A DNA stretch of 64,000 nucleotides from Ectopseudomonas composti (GCF_900115475.1 NZ_FOWP01000001.1:124001-188000), one strand, 5' to 3'; positions 50,879 through 59,524 are shown, counted from the first letter of the stretch. Notes: a model not told the origin generated them from the letters alone. Numbers and translations: made by a program.

Positions 50879-52051
50879 TCATGGCGCCGACGGCAGGGTC
50901 AGCTCTATGTTCTCCGCCAGCGAATCCTCTAGTCGCTGCAGCTCGACGCCGACCGCCGCGGCGTCATCGGCCAGGGTTTCGGCGATCTGCAGAAACTCTG
51001 GCGTCGCCTCGACGAAGGCCAGCACCACCAGCGGGTCAAATCGTGTACCGCTGGCGGCGCTGATCTGCGCCACCGCCTGAGCTGGGTTGATGCGCGGCAA
51101 ATAGGGATGCTGGCAGGTCAGTTCTTCGAAGTGGCCCACCAGCGCCATCAAGCGCGCAGACAGCGGAATCTGCTCACCGAACAGCCCCTGCGGATAGCCT
51201 TTGCCGTCCCAGCGCTCATGCTGGCCGTAGACGATGTCTTTGGCATCGGAAAGAAAGTCGGTGATGCTGCCCAGCTTGCGTTCGGCACGTTCGAGCGCAT
51301 CACGCCCGGCGATCACGCCTTCGCTCAGCAGACGCAGATCGTTGTCATCGGGCTCGCCATGGCTGAGCAGCACACGATCCGGCAGGGTCAGCCGGTCGAT
51401 CACATGCAGCATGGCCGACTTGCCCAACTGGGCGATGCGTTCCTCGCTCAGGTACTCCGACAGCGCCGGCTGCTGCCGTCCCAGAGCGGTGGTGAGACAG
51501 CTCATATAACGCTCGATGCGCTCCAGACGCCGGCTGCTCGGGTTGTCACGCATGACGGCAACACTGGCCATGGCTTCGATGGTGACGTCCTGCAAGCGCT
51601 GGATATCGCGCGTCCGGCGCTTGACCTCGAGTTCCAGGTATTCGCTCTTGTCGCGCAGGTAATCGGTGGCCGCCTTGAGCTGCAATTGCGCCCGCACACG
51701 GGCCAGCACGATGGGCGGGCTGACCGGCTTGGTGATGTAGTCGGCGGCGCCGAGGTCGAAGCCCAGTTGCTCGTCGGCCGCATCGCTGCGTCCGGTGACC
51801 AGAATGAGAGGAATATGGCGGGTCTGCGGATCGGTCCTGAACCCGCGACACAGTGCGTAGTCGTTCTGCCAGTCGAGCAGAATCAGGTCTGGCTGCGGTT
51901 GCGACTTGGCAGCCTGCAACGCCTCCTCGCTGCCGACCAGGCGCACCTGATAGCGGTCGACCAATAACGCACCCAGGCGCTGGCGCGCGTCCACGGCGTC
52001 GTCCACCACCAGAATCAGTTCCTGCTCCGGCCTATCGAGCATCCCGCGCAT
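50879..52051 (-). CDS. Response regulator with degenerate HD-GYP output domain
   Basis: A 390-residue orphan response regulator. The receiver domain (about 11-125) is intact: acidic pair D17/D18, phosphoacceptor D60 (LILLDWQND), K109 (ITKPV). A linker coiled coil leads to an HD-GYP-like domain (about 155-365) with a good GYP region, QHERWDGKGYPQG (277-289) and IPLSAR. However, the HD pair reads H216-V217 (MLHVIDRL instead of LHDIGK), the early RDP-xx-x-H histidine is Arg, and the DVFDAL motif is GHFEEL. A c-di-GMP phosphodiesterase is therefore doubtful; a binding or signalling role is more likely. ATG 52051 follows GGAGG. Divergent from ada. Confidence 0.85.
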   Translation of the reverse strand: MRGMLDRPEQELILVVDDAVDARQRLGALLVDRYQVRLVGSEEALQAAKSQPQPDLILLDWQNDYALCRGFRTDPQTRHIPLILVTGRSDAADEQLGFDLGAADYITKPVSPPIVLARVRAQLQLKAATDYLRDKSEYLELEVKRRTRDIQRLQDVTIEAMASVAVMRDNPSSRRLERIERYMSCLTTALGRQQPALSEYLSEERIAQLGKSAMLHVIDRLTLPDRVLLSHGEPDDNDLRLLSEGVIAGRDALERAERKLGSITDFLSDAKDIVYGQHERWDGKGYPQGLFGEQIPLSARLMALVGHFEELTCQHPYLPRINPAQAVAQISAASGTRFDPLVVLAFVEATPEFLQIAETLADDAAAVGVELQRLEDSLAENIELTLPSAP

Positions 52052-52221
52052 GACGACCTCCGTTGGCACCTGCCTACTCATCATTAAAGGCACTGGGCTG
52101 CATTTGCGCTCAGGCCGACATACAAATGACCTCGACAGGGGTTTGAAAGTGCAATGCGGATTGGCAGGCCAGCGCGCGCAGCCGACAATCGTCAGCAATA
52201 CCGTTACCAGAGGGCTGCGCC

Positions 52222-53250
52222 ATGCTCGACCAGGAACGCTGCTGGCAGGCTGTTTGCGAACGCGATGAGGCGTTCGACGGACGCTTCGTTTTCGCCGTGC
52301 GCAGCACCAGCATCTATTGCCGGCCGAACTGCCCCGCGCGGCGGCCACGGCGCGACAACGTCAGCTTTCATGCCGATGCCGCGAGTGCCGAGGCGGCCGG
52401 TTTTCGTCCATGCAAGCGCTGCTCGCCGCAGGGGCAAAGCCCGGCGCAGCAACTCGACACGCTGGTCGCGGCCGCTTGTGAGCTTCTGCGCGGTGAACAG
52501 CGCCTGACGTTGCCGCAGCTGGCGGCGCGCATCGGCCTGTCGCCGTCACACCTGGCCCGAGCGTTCAAGGCGCGCACCGGGATGACGCCCAATGCCTGGG
52601 CGGCGGCGCAACGCCGCCAGCGCCTGGATGCCCAGTTGCCACAGGCAGATAACGTGCTCGAGGCGGCCCTGGCCGCGGGTTACTCCGGCACCCGAGCATT
52701 GTATGAGAAGCCCCAGGCCATGAGCCCGGCGCAGCGCCGCCAGCGCGGTGCGGGCGAACACCTGCGCTACAGCATTGCCCCTTGCCCGCTCGGCCAGGTG
52801 CTGCTGGCCACCAGCGACAAGGGCGTTTGCGCCCTGCTGTTTGGCGATGAACCGGCAGCCCTGCATGACGAGCTGCAACAGCGTTTCGGCGCCGCCCAGC
52901 TCGAAGAAGATGATCAAGGGTTGCGCAACTGGCTGCAGCAGGTGCTGGCGCAACTCGAAGAGCCCGAGCGCGCCGCCCATCTACCCCTGGACATTCGTGG
53001 CACGGCCTTTCAGCAACGCGTGTGGCAGGCGCTGCAGCACATTCCCCGCGGCGAAACCCGCAGCTATAGCGATCTGGCCGGGCAACTGCACAGCCACCCG
53101 CGGGCGATTGCTCGGGCCTGCGCCAGCAACGCCATTGGCTTGCTACTGCCGTGCCACCGCGTGGTCGCCAGCGATGGCAGCCTCAGCGGCTACCGCTGGG
53201 GGCTGGCGCGCAAACGGCAGTTGCTAGAACGGGAAAAACAGGACGCGTAG
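52222..53250 (+). CDS. ada: Ada-type methylated-DNA repair protein and transcriptional activator
   Basis: Self-methylating DNA repair protein and regulator of the adaptive response to alkylation. The 342-residue protein has the N-terminal zinc domain with C33, C37, C64 and C67 (IYCRPNCPAR; FRPCKRC), where the first cysteine takes methyl groups from phosphotriesters; an AraC-type HTH (about 85-165); and a C-terminal O6-alkylguanine transferase with C311 in LLPCHRVVAS. All key cysteines are present. It is divergent from the response regulator. Confidence 0.95.
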   Translation: MLDQERCWQAVCERDEAFDGRFVFAVRSTSIYCRPNCPARRPRRDNVSFHADAASAEAAGFRPCKRCSPQGQSPAQQLDTLVAAACELLRGEQRLTLPQLAARIGLSPSHLARAFKARTGMTPNAWAAAQRRQRLDAQLPQADNVLEAALAAGYSGTRALYEKPQAMSPAQRRQRGAGEHLRYSIAPCPLGQVLLATSDKGVCALLFGDEPAALHDELQQRFGAAQLEEDDQGLRNWLQQVLAQLEEPERAAHLPLDIRGTAFQQRVWQALQHIPRGETRSYSDLAGQLHSHPRAIARACASNAIGLLLPCHRVVASDGSLSGYRWGLARKRQLLEREKQDA

Positions 53251-53272
53251 CCAGGATTGCATTGAGTTCGGA

Positions 53273-53321
53273 GGGCAGGTGCAACCCGCCAGGCCGCTGA
53301 TGGCGGGTTGCACCCGCCCTA
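53273..53321. repeat. Inverted repeat after ada
   Basis: GGTGCAACCCGCC (53278-53290) and GGCGGGTTGCACC (53302-53314) pair perfectly around an 11-base loop, and the flanking GAGGG/CCGCCCTAC extends it. It lies in the ada to DJ-1 convergent gap. Confidence 0.8.
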
Positions 53322-53336
53322 CAGACTGTCCGCCCG

Positions 53337-53357
53337 TAGGGTGCGCCATGCGCACCG
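53337..53357. repeat. Single GTAGGGTGCGCC-type repeat
   Basis: GTAGGGTGCGCCATGCGCAC followed by C matches the arms of the hisD-hisC repeat at 6188-6242 with one difference. It lies 16 bases before the end of the DJ-1/PfpI gene, in the convergent gap. Confidence 0.8.
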
Positions 53358-53373
53358 GCTCTTTCTCCGGTCT

Positions 53374-53925
53374 CTAGACCAACATCGCCTCGGCCACCTC
53401 CCTGCGCGTGCCGCGCCCGACCAGTTGCTCCACCAGGGTCAGGGCAAAGGCCATTGCCGTGCCCGGGCCCTGGCTGGTGATGCAGTTGCCATCAACCACC
53501 ACCGCCTCATCGACGAAGGTGCAGCCATTCAGTCGATCACTGAAGGCCGGATAGCAGGTCATCCGGCGCTGCCTGAGCACCCCATACTGCTGCAAGGCTA
53601 GCGCCGGCGCAGCGCAGATGGCGGCGAACAGCTCGCCGGCCTTGGCCTGCTTGCGCACGCGCTCGGCCAGTGGTTCGAAATCGGCCAGACGCTGCGCGCC
53701 AGGCATACCACCAGGCAGAACGATCAGGTCGAAATCCTGCGCCAGCACGTCCACCAACATGGCATCGGCAGTCAGCCGGGTGCCACGGGCACAGGTGATC
53801 ATCCGCCGCTCTTCGATACTGGCCACCAGTACCTCGATATCGGCGCGGCGCAGCACGTCGATCAGGGTCACGCATTCGAGATCTTCGACACCATCGGCAA
53901 CCGTAATCAGGGCTCGCTTGCTCAT
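53374..53925 (-). CDS. DJ-1/PfpI family protein (YajL-like)
   Basis: A 183-residue DJ-1 superfamily protein. It has the conserved Glu region ADGVEDLE (10-17) and the nucleophile-elbow cysteine C104 in FAAICAAPALAL. YajL/DJ-1 relatives are linked to oxidative-stress protection and to methylglyoxal or glycation defence, with some dispute over mechanism. ATG 53925 is followed by MSKRALITVADGVEDLECV. It is divergent from the purine permease. Confidence 0.92.
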   Translation of the reverse strand: MSKRALITVADGVEDLECVTLIDVLRRADIEVLVASIEERRMITCARGTRLTADAMLVDVLAQDFDLIVLPGGMPGAQRLADFEPLAERVRKQAKAGELFAAICAAPALALQQYGVLRQRRMTCYPAFSDRLNGCTFVDEAVVVDGNCITSQGPGTAMAFALTLVEQLVGRGTRREVAEAMLV

Positions 53926-53993
53926 CTATCAACTCCATTTAAGGCAAAAAAAAACTGTCCACCTGGTCATAAAAAGACACGACAGACCATAAA

Positions 53994-54022
53994 TTCACCC
54001 GGTAAAACCTTGCTGGTATGAT
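53994..54022 (+). promoter_or_regulatory. Candidate promoter for the NCS2 permease
   Basis: TTCACC (53994-53999) and TATGAT (54017-54022) are 17 bases apart, and the -10 is preceded by TGG (extended -10). It lies about 104 bases upstream of the permease ATG. No known purine riboswitch fold was recognised in the leader. Confidence 0.5.
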
Positions 54023-54125
54023 GCGCGGCTTTTGCGAAATCGGGGCAATTTTCCGGCCTGCACGGACGAATGTGCTTTGCTTTCTGCAGATCAATTTCGG
54101 CGCGTTCGCGCCTCGGGGAGCCACC

Positions 54126-55418
54126 ATGCTGGAAAGACTGTTCCAACTCAGAGCCCATAACACCACTGTGCGCACCGAGGTACTGGCCGGGATCACCACC
54201 TTCCTGACCATGGCCTACATTCTCTTCGTCAACCCGGAAATGCTGGCAAAGACCGGTATGGACCACGGCGCGGTGTTCGTCGCCACCTGCCTGGCTGGCG
54301 CCATCGGCTCGCTGATCATGGGCCTGCTGGCCAACTACCCGATCGCCCTGGCGCCCGGCATGGGCCTCAACGCCTTCTTCACCTACACCGTGGTGATGAC
54401 CATGGGCTACAGCTGGCAGACCGCTCTGGGCGCGGTGTTCCTCTCCGGCGCGATCTTCTTCCTGTTGTCGATCTTCAAGATCCGCGAATGGATCATCAAC
54501 AGCATCCCGCTGGCGTTGCGCGCCGGTATCGCCGCCGGTATCGGCCTGTTCCTGGCGATCATCGCACTGAAGAACGCCGGCATCGTGGTCGATCACCCGG
54601 CCACCCTGGTCGGCCTCGGCGACATGAGCAAGGGCGGCGCGCTGCTGGCCTGCCTGGGCTTCTTCGTCATCGCCGCACTGGCCTATCGCAAGGTCACCGG
54701 CGCGGTGATGATCGGCATCCTGCTGGTCACCGGCCTGTCCATTGCCCTCGGCCTGTCCGAGCTGCAAGGCGTGGTGTCGATGCCACCGTCGCTGATGCCG
54801 ACCCTGCTGCAGCTGGACATTGCCGGCGCGCTGGATATCGGCTTGATCAGCGTGATCTTCGCCTTCCTCTTCGTCGACCTGTTCGACACCTCCGGCACCC
54901 TGGTCGGCGTGGCACAAAAAGCCGACCTGCTGGACAAGGACGGCAAGATGCCACGCCTGGGCCGTGCCCTGCTGGCCGACAGCACCGCGACCATGGCCGG
55001 CGCCGCACTGGGCACCAGCACCACCACCAGCTACATCGAATCCGCTGCTGGCATCAGTGCCGGTGGGCGTACCGGCCTGACCGCCTGCGTGGTCGCCGCG
55101 CTGTTTCTCCTGGCCCTGTTCTTCGCCCCGCTGGCTGGCGCCGTGCCGGCCTACGCCACCGCGCCAGCACTGCTGTTCGTCGCCGTACTGATGATGAGCA
55201 GCCTGGCGCAGATCGACTGGGACGACCTGACTGTCGCCGCCCCAGTGGTGGTTGCCGCCCTGGCCATGCCGCTGACCTTCTCCATCGCCAACGGCATCGC
55301 GTTCGGCTTCATCGCCTGGACCGCGGTCAAGGTACTGGCCGGCCGCTGGCGCGAACTGAACCCGGCAATGTGGGTGCTCTCCGCCCTGTTCGTGATCAAG
55401 TTGGCCTACTTCGCCTGA
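54126..55418 (+). CDS. NCS2/AzgA-family purine permease
   Basis: Proton-coupled importer of adenine, guanine or hypoxanthine (AzgA/GhxP/AdeP branch). The 430-residue protein has 12 or more helices and the branch motifs EVLAGITTFLTMAYILFVNP (about 18-37), GLNAFFTYTVV and TSTTTSYIESAAGI. I take ATG 54126 with GGGGAG six bases upstream; an in-frame extension to 54018 lies in the promoter region. Which purine it carries cannot be decided from sequence alone. Confidence 0.93.
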   Translation: MLERLFQLRAHNTTVRTEVLAGITTFLTMAYILFVNPEMLAKTGMDHGAVFVATCLAGAIGSLIMGLLANYPIALAPGMGLNAFFTYTVVMTMGYSWQTALGAVFLSGAIFFLLSIFKIREWIINSIPLALRAGIAAGIGLFLAIIALKNAGIVVDHPATLVGLGDMSKGGALLACLGFFVIAALAYRKVTGAVMIGILLVTGLSIALGLSELQGVVSMPPSLMPTLLQLDIAGALDIGLISVIFAFLFVDLFDTSGTLVGVAQKADLLDKDGKMPRLGRALLADSTATMAGAALGTSTTTSYIESAAGISAGGRTGLTACVVAALFLLALFFAPLAGAVPAYATAPALLFVAVLMMSSLAQIDWDDLTVAAPVVVAALAMPLTFSIANGIAFGFIAWTAVKVLAGRWRELNPAMWVLSALFVIKLAYFA

Positions 55419-55430
55419 TCAACCGATAAC

Positions 55431-55454
55431 GGCGTACTGCTTCGCGAGTACGCC
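55431..55454. repeat. Hairpin after the NCS2 permease
   Basis: GGCGTACT and AGTACGCC pair around an 8-base loop, 12 bases after the stop. There is no T-tract; it may be part of the repeat-rich gap that follows. Confidence 0.5.
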
Positions 55455-55479
55455 CTACGCCGCCGCCCGGACAATCTGC

Positions 55480-55517
55480 GTAGGGTGGGCCGGGCGGCGT
55501 TCCGTTTCAGCCCACCA
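55480..55517. repeat. GTAGGGTGG-type repeat
   Basis: GTAGGGTGGGCCGGGCGGCG followed by TTCCGTTTCAGCCCACCA forms an imperfect inverted repeat and shares its left half with 40162-40181. Confidence 0.75.
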
Positions 55518-55534
55518 TAGGCCTCGTCATGATC

Positions 55535-55580
55535 GTTCCCACGCTCCGCGTGAGAACGCCTCCCTGGGACGCTCTGCGTC
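55535..55580. repeat. GTTCCCACGCTCCGCGTG-type repeat
   Basis: GTTCCCACGCTCCGCGTGAG plus AACGCC and TCCCTGGGACGCTCTGCGTC is a double short palindrome of a type I recall as frequent between Pseudomonas genes. It fills the middle of the permease-trmA gap. Confidence 0.65.
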
Positions 55581-55666
55581 CAGCGCCACCAATGATCGAC
55601 GACAACGGCACATCGGCAACGGAGTCGCTACAATGGCGCCCCGTTTTCCTGCCCCATGAGTGACCG

Positions 55667-56755
55667 ATGAGCCGCCCCGCATTCGACCCCGCCACCTACG
55701 AAGCCCAACTCGCCGAGAAGAAGGCACGCCTGGTCGAACTGCTGGCGCCCTTCGCCGCGCCGCAGCCCGAAGTGTTCGAGTCGCCGCGCGAGCACTACCG
55801 CATGCGCGCCGAGTTCCGCCTGTGGCGTGAGGATGGCCAGCGCTACTACGCGATGTTCGCCCCGGGCGACAAGCACACGCCGATCCTGCTCGACGACTTC
55901 CCCATCGCCAGCCTGCGCATCAATGAGTTGATGCCGCGCCTGCGCGCTGCCTGGCAGGCCAGCGAAGTGCTGTCGTTCAAGCTGTTTCAGGTCGAGTTCC
56001 TCACCACCCTGGCCGGCGATGCGCTGATCACCCTGGCCTACCACCGCCCGCTGGACGAGGCCTGGCAGGCCGAGGCGGAGAAACTGGCAGCTGAGTTCAA
56101 TGTCAGCCTGGTCGGCCGTTCCCGCGGCCAGCGCCTGGTGATTGGCCGCGACTACGTGGAAGAGGAGCTGACCGTAGCTGGTCGCAGCTTCCGCTATCGC
56201 CAGCCCGAAGGCGCCTTCACCCAGCCCAACGGCCGGGTCTGCGAAAAGATGCTGGGCTGGGCCTACGACGTACTCAGCGAGCGCGGCGACGACCTGTTGG
56301 AGCTGTACTGCGGCAACGGCAACTTCACCCTGCCGCTGGCCACTCGCGTGCGCAAGGTATTGGCCACCGAGATCAGCAAGACCTCGGTCAACGCCGCCCT
56401 GGCCAACCTGGCCGATAACGGCGTGGAAAACGTCGAGCTGGTGCGCCTGTCCGCCGAAGAACTGACCCAAGCGCTCAACGAAGTGCGCCCGTTCCGTCGC
56501 CTGGCCGGTATCGACCTCAAGAGCTACGAGTTCGGCAGCGTCTTCGTCGACCCGCCACGCGCCGGCATGGACCCGGACACCTGCGAGCTGACCCGCCGCT
56601 TCGAGCGCATCCTGTACATCTCCTGCAACCCGGAGACCTTGGCCGCCAACATCGCCCAGCTCAACGACACCCATAAGGTGACGCGCAGCGCGCTGTTCGA
56701 CCAATTCCCCTACACCCATCACATGGAAGCCGGTGTGTTGCTGGAACGGCGCTGA
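55667..56755 (+). CDS. trmA: tRNA (uracil-5-)-methyltransferase
   Basis: SAM-dependent enzyme that makes m5U54 (ribothymidine) in the T-loop of tRNA. The 362-residue protein has SAM motif [16 protein letters not shown], motif [12 protein letters not shown] and the catalytic cysteine C320 in [11 protein letters not shown], with the base-catalyst Glu in [12 protein letters not shown] at the C-terminus. Length is normal. There is no N-terminal TRAM domain, which favours TrmA over RlmD/RlmC. Confidence 0.96.
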   Translation: MSRPAFDPATYEAQLAEKKARLVELLAPFAAPQPEVFESPREHYRMRAEFRLWREDGQRYYAMFAPGDKHTPILLDDFPIASLRINELMPRLRAAWQASEVLSFKLFQVEFLTTLAGDALITLAYHRPLDEAWQAEAEKLAAEFNVSLVGRSRGQRLVIGRDYVEEELTVAGRSFRYRQPEGAFTQPNGRVCEKMLGWAYDVLSERGDDLLELYCGNGNFTLPLATRVRKVLATEISKTSVNAALANLADNGVENVELVRLSAEELTQALNEVRPFRRLAGIDLKSYEFGSVFVDPPRAGMDPDTCELTRRFERILYISCNPETLAANIAQLNDTHKVTRSALFDQFPYTHHMEAGVLLERR

Positions 56756-56766
56756 GCCGCCTCCCT

Positions 56767-56826
56767 GTAACTCGGATGCAATCCGGGGCAATGTGCAAGA
56801 CCGTCCGCGGATTGCATCCGAGCTAC
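56767..56826. repeat. Inverted pair of GTAGCCCGGATGC-related repeats
   Basis: GTAACTCGGATGCAATCCG and CGGATTGCATCCGAGCTAC are near-perfect inverted copies about 22 bases apart, in the convergent gap between trmA and the DUF4345-like gene. Related to 37104-37157 and 46593. Confidence 0.85.
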
Positions 56827-56848
56827 ACAGCTGGTGGGGAATGCGGTG

Positions 56849-57232
56849 CTAGCGTTCAAGCCCGCGCAACGCCCACCAGGCCAGCCCGGCCGACACTGCT
56901 TCGAGCAGCAACGCGTAGAGGTTGAAGGTCTGCTGCGCGCCACCGTCGAGCCACAGCCCGCCGACTCGAGCCAGTGCCAGCACGCTGTACAGCAGCACCA
57001 ATAGCAGTAGCGCCGGCCGCAGTAGGTCCAGGCGCAGCAGCGCCATCACCAGATACGCCGCCAGCCCCAACTGCAGGCCACCGTAATAGGCGCGCACCTC
57101 GGTCACAGCAGCACTCTCCATCAGCAACGCGCCACTGAAACTGGCCATTTCCTCGGGCCGAATGAAGTAGGCCAGCCCCAACACGAGCAGGGCAGCGATC
57201 TGGATCAGCAAGACGATTCGGGCAAACAGCAT
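56849..57232 (-). CDS. Small integral membrane protein, DUF4345-like
   Basis: A 127-residue protein with four predicted helices (about 4-22, 44-66, 72-90, 100-120). The pattern RPEEMASFSGALL then EVRAYYGGLQLGLA is characteristic of the DUF4345 family; function unknown. I use ATG 57232 with GAGGAG seven bases upstream; an in-frame GTG at 57247 is less likely. Monocistronic, with an ill-defined upstream region. Confidence 0.8.
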   Translation of the reverse strand: MLFARIVLLIQIAALLVLGLAYFIRPEEMASFSGALLMESAAVTEVRAYYGGLQLGLAAYLVMALLRLDLLRPALLLLVLLYSVLALARVGGLWLDGGAQQTFNLYALLLEAVSAGLAWWALRGLER

Positions 57233-57636
57233 CGTATGACTCCTCACTCGATGAGTGGCGGCATGACCTCAGGCATTTCACCGCCACAAGCCAGCTCGTT
57301 CAAACCTAAGACATTCGTGCAGAGCGCTGCCAGCAGAGACTGATGGCACTTTCGCCAGAATGATCTACAACTATCCTTGCAACTGCGACACCCCACCGTA
57401 CTCGACAAGGAGGTCGACATGCCCGCCATCCCTCTTGCGTCGCTCACGTCGTACCGCTCGCCGACAACGGCGCAGCCATGTCCGAGTACCGCCTCGTCAA
57501 CTCCAACTCAGGAGCTTGCACAACACCGTGAACCGGCGCGACGGACACCGCGCCACAGCCGATAGAACCATAACGGACACCCTGCCCCTACGCGAATACC
57601 TCGCCTGGCAGGCGTAGCCACATAAGGAGATGATCC
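57233..57636. other. 404-base region without a confidently assigned gene
   Basis: The space between the DUF4345-like gene (minus) and the cytochrome-like gene (plus). It holds a candidate small plus-strand gene (57419-57565) and, overlapping it, a Cys-rich open frame of 67 codons on the minus strand (57244-57447) that ends 11 bases before the DUF4345-like ATG. A third plus-strand frame ends in LPLREYLAWQA at 57617. The interleaving suggests a decayed small gene or a long leader. I see no repeat, terminator or RNA gene. Confidence 0.5.
57419..57565 (+). CDS. Possible small protein or leader peptide, 48 residues
   Basis: ATG 57419 is preceded by an excellent AAGGAGG with 5-base spacing, one of the best ribosome sites in the window. 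The predicted peptide MPAIPLASLTSYRSPTTA... is rich in Ser, Thr, Pro and Arg and matches no family I know. It ends 71 bases before the cytochrome-like gene. A frameshifted remnant is equally possible, because other frames nearby also look partly protein-like. Confidence 0.3.
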   Translation: MPAIPLASLTSYRSPTTAQPCPSTASSTPTQELAQHREPARRTPRHSR

Positions 57637-58986
57637 ATGCGTAAGTCACAAGGAACTCTGATCTGCACACTGGCGCTTGCCGCTCCCCTGCTCACCGCAG
57701 CGGCCCACGCCGGTACCTACCCCGACTTCGGCTACAAGCCACCTCCCGCCGAGTACAGTGGCCCGCTGTTCCAACTCAGTCAGTCCTACCCAAGCTCCGC
57801 CCCACCGGCATCCGCCTTGCCGGCCTTCTTCAAGCTGCTGCCAAAGGAACGGAGCAACGACTTCGAGACCTGGCGCGCCTACATGGATGCCGTGAAGGAC
57901 TACTGCCTGGAAGGCAACGTGGAAAACGACTGGGACGTGCAGAAAAACAAGGTGCGCGACTGGTTCCACATGCCCTGGCAGCACTACGGCCCCCTGGGCC
58001 GCGAAGGCATTCACGGGATGACCAAGGAAGCGCAGATTCAGGCCAAGCAACTCGCGCCGACCCAGACCACCACAGGCCAGACCTACGCGGTCGGCATCTA
58101 CAACGACATCGGTGCCTACACCATTGGCCAAGTATGGAAGGATCCGCAAAACCCCAATCCGGAATTCACCTCCAAGCCCAACAGCTTTGCGGATGGCACC
58201 GTGGTGTGCAAACCGCTGTTCGCCGATGTTGACCGCAGCCAGGTGCCCTTCCTACAGAATCCGGTGCTCTGGCAGGGCTACATCACCAAGACCTTCGACT
58301 CGGCTGACCGCGAGGTGAAAGAGGTTGCGCTGATTCAGATGGACATCGCTGTGCGCGACACCCGCATCAACGAAACCGGCTGGATCTTCGGCACCTTCCA
58401 GTACAACGGCGCTATTACCGGCAAAGCTGGCTGGGACAACTTGGTACCAGTGGGCATCATGTGGGGCAACGACCCTGAGGATAACGGTAACGATTACAGC
58501 AACCCTCAACCGAGCCAGACGCGCATCAACCCCAACCTCAAAGAGACCGCAATCAACGCCAAAACCAGCGAGCTGCCGCCGACCCACCTGGGTTGGAACG
58601 GCCGCCTCAACGGCCCGGTGGACAACCCGGTGAGCTCCTGTCTGAGTTGCCACATGACCGGCGAATACCCACAACTGGCGATCATGAACCCGACCTTCCA
58701 GGCCAATCCCCCAGCCGTAGGGTCGCCTGAGTGGATGCGCTGGTTCCAGAACATTCCCGCCGGTCAATCGTTCACCCCTGGCACTCAGAGCACCGACTAC
58801 AGCCTGCAACTGGCTGGAGGCCTGGCCAACTTCTACGACTGGAAGTGCAATCAGGGCGGCATTTTCGCTGATGGCAACAATGCCTGCCAGAAGTCCAGCC
58901 AGCTGAAACTGATGCTAAAGAGTGGGATCAAGCCTGAGCAGATCCAGCCCGTACAGCGCGATCCGAGCCTGATGGAACTGGAGTAA
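57637..58986 (+). CDS. Uncharacterised periplasmic protein with one CXXCH haem-binding motif
   Basis: A 449-residue exported protein that I do not recognise by name. It has a signal peptide (about 1-25, AHA-GT) and a single c-type haem motif CLSCH at 335-339 in VSSCLSCHMTGEYPQ, about three quarters along, with Met340 adjacent and further candidate Met ligands downstream. The first 330 residues have no obvious domain but are rich in Trp, Tyr and Asn, with blocks such as NETGWIFGTFQYNG and LVPVGIMWGNDP. Cys90, Cys191 and two C-terminal Cys could form disulfides. The start follows AAGGAG. Electron transfer is inferred from the haem motif only. Confidence 0.8.
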   Translation: MRKSQGTLICTLALAAPLLTAAAHAGTYPDFGYKPPPAEYSGPLFQLSQSYPSSAPPASALPAFFKLLPKERSNDFETWRAYMDAVKDYCLEGNVENDWDVQKNKVRDWFHMPWQHYGPLGREGIHGMTKEAQIQAKQLAPTQTTTGQTYAVGIYNDIGAYTIGQVWKDPQNPNPEFTSKPNSFADGTVVCKPLFADVDRSQVPFLQNPVLWQGYITKTFDSADREVKEVALIQMDIAVRDTRINETGWIFGTFQYNGAITGKAGWDNLVPVGIMWGNDPEDNGNDYSNPQPSQTRINPNLKETAINAKTSELPPTHLGWNGRLNGPVDNPVSSCLSCHMTGEYPQLAIMNPTFQANPPAVGSPEWMRWFQNIPAGQSFTPGTQSTDYSLQLAGGLANFYDWKCNQGGIFADGNNACQKSSQLKLMLKSGIKPEQIQPVQRDPSLMELE

Positions 58987-58993
58987 CCCGACT

Positions 58994-59022
58994 GCGGCTC
59001 CGGAGTCTCCCTTCGGAGCCGC
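58994..59022 (+). terminator. Hairpin after the cytochrome-like gene
   Basis: GCGGCTCCG and CGGAGCCGC pair perfectly with an 11-base loop, 8 bases after the stop codon. It is followed by ATCATGAT rather than a T-tract. Probable transcript end. Confidence 0.6.
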
Positions 59023-59089
59023 ATCATGATCCTTGGGCATCACCGGACATGGCGCTATCCTCTACGCCATCGCCCATTGGAGCCCCATT

Positions 59090-59524
59090 ATGCGCCACTC
59101 GCTGCTCGCCCTCTGCCTCTTCACTGGCCTGGCTCATGCCAGCGAGCCACTGACCATCGATGTGCATCGCGACGCCAATTGCGGTTGCTGCAAGGCCTGG
59201 ATCAGCCATCTGCAGGACAACGGTTTTACCGTCAACGACCATGTCGAGTCTGACATGAGCGCGGTCAAACAGCGCCTTGGCGTACCGCCGCGCCTGGCCT
59301 CCTGTCATACCGGGGTGATCGACGGCAAGTTCGTCGAAGGCCATGTGCCGGCCGCCGACATTCTCAAGCTGCGTCAACGGCCCGATCTGATCGGCGCCGC
59401 CGTACCCGGCATGCCCATGGGCTCGCCGGGCATGGAATATGGTGATCGTGTCGACGCCTATCAGGTCATCGGCCTGGATCGTGAACGCCAGGATCAGCTG
59501 CTGAGCAACTACCCGGCCAACTGA
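59090..59524 (+). CDS. DUF411-family metal-binding periplasmic protein
   Basis: A 144-residue exported protein of the DUF411 family, small thioredoxin-like proteins often found with copper-resistance genes. After a signal peptide (about 1-18, AHA-SE) comes DANCGCCKAWISHL with the CGCC cluster, and a second Cys-His pair in LASCHTGVIDGKFVEGHVP; these are the probable metal ligands. ATG 59090 follows GGAG; an upstream in-frame start at 59033 gives no signal peptide at the N-terminus. Metal identity is inferred from the family. Confidence 0.88.
   Translation: MRHSLLALCLFTGLAHASEPLTIDVHRDANCGCCKAWISHLQDNGFTVNDHVESDMSAVKQRLGVPPRLASCHTGVIDGKFVEGHVPAADILKLRQRPDLIGAAVPGMPMGSPGMEYGDRVDAYQVIGLDRERQDQLLSNYPAN

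Noticed and set aside
54023..54125. Purine riboswitch in the leader of the NCS2 permease
   Set aside because: The leader shows no recognisable purine-aptamer core or loop-loop pattern, and such riboswitches are rare in Pseudomonas.
57244..57447. 67-codon Cys-rich minus-strand frame just upstream of the DUF4345-like gene
   Set aside because: Weak ribosome site, no recognisable family, and it overlaps the better-supported start signal on the plus strand; kept only as part of the unexplained region.
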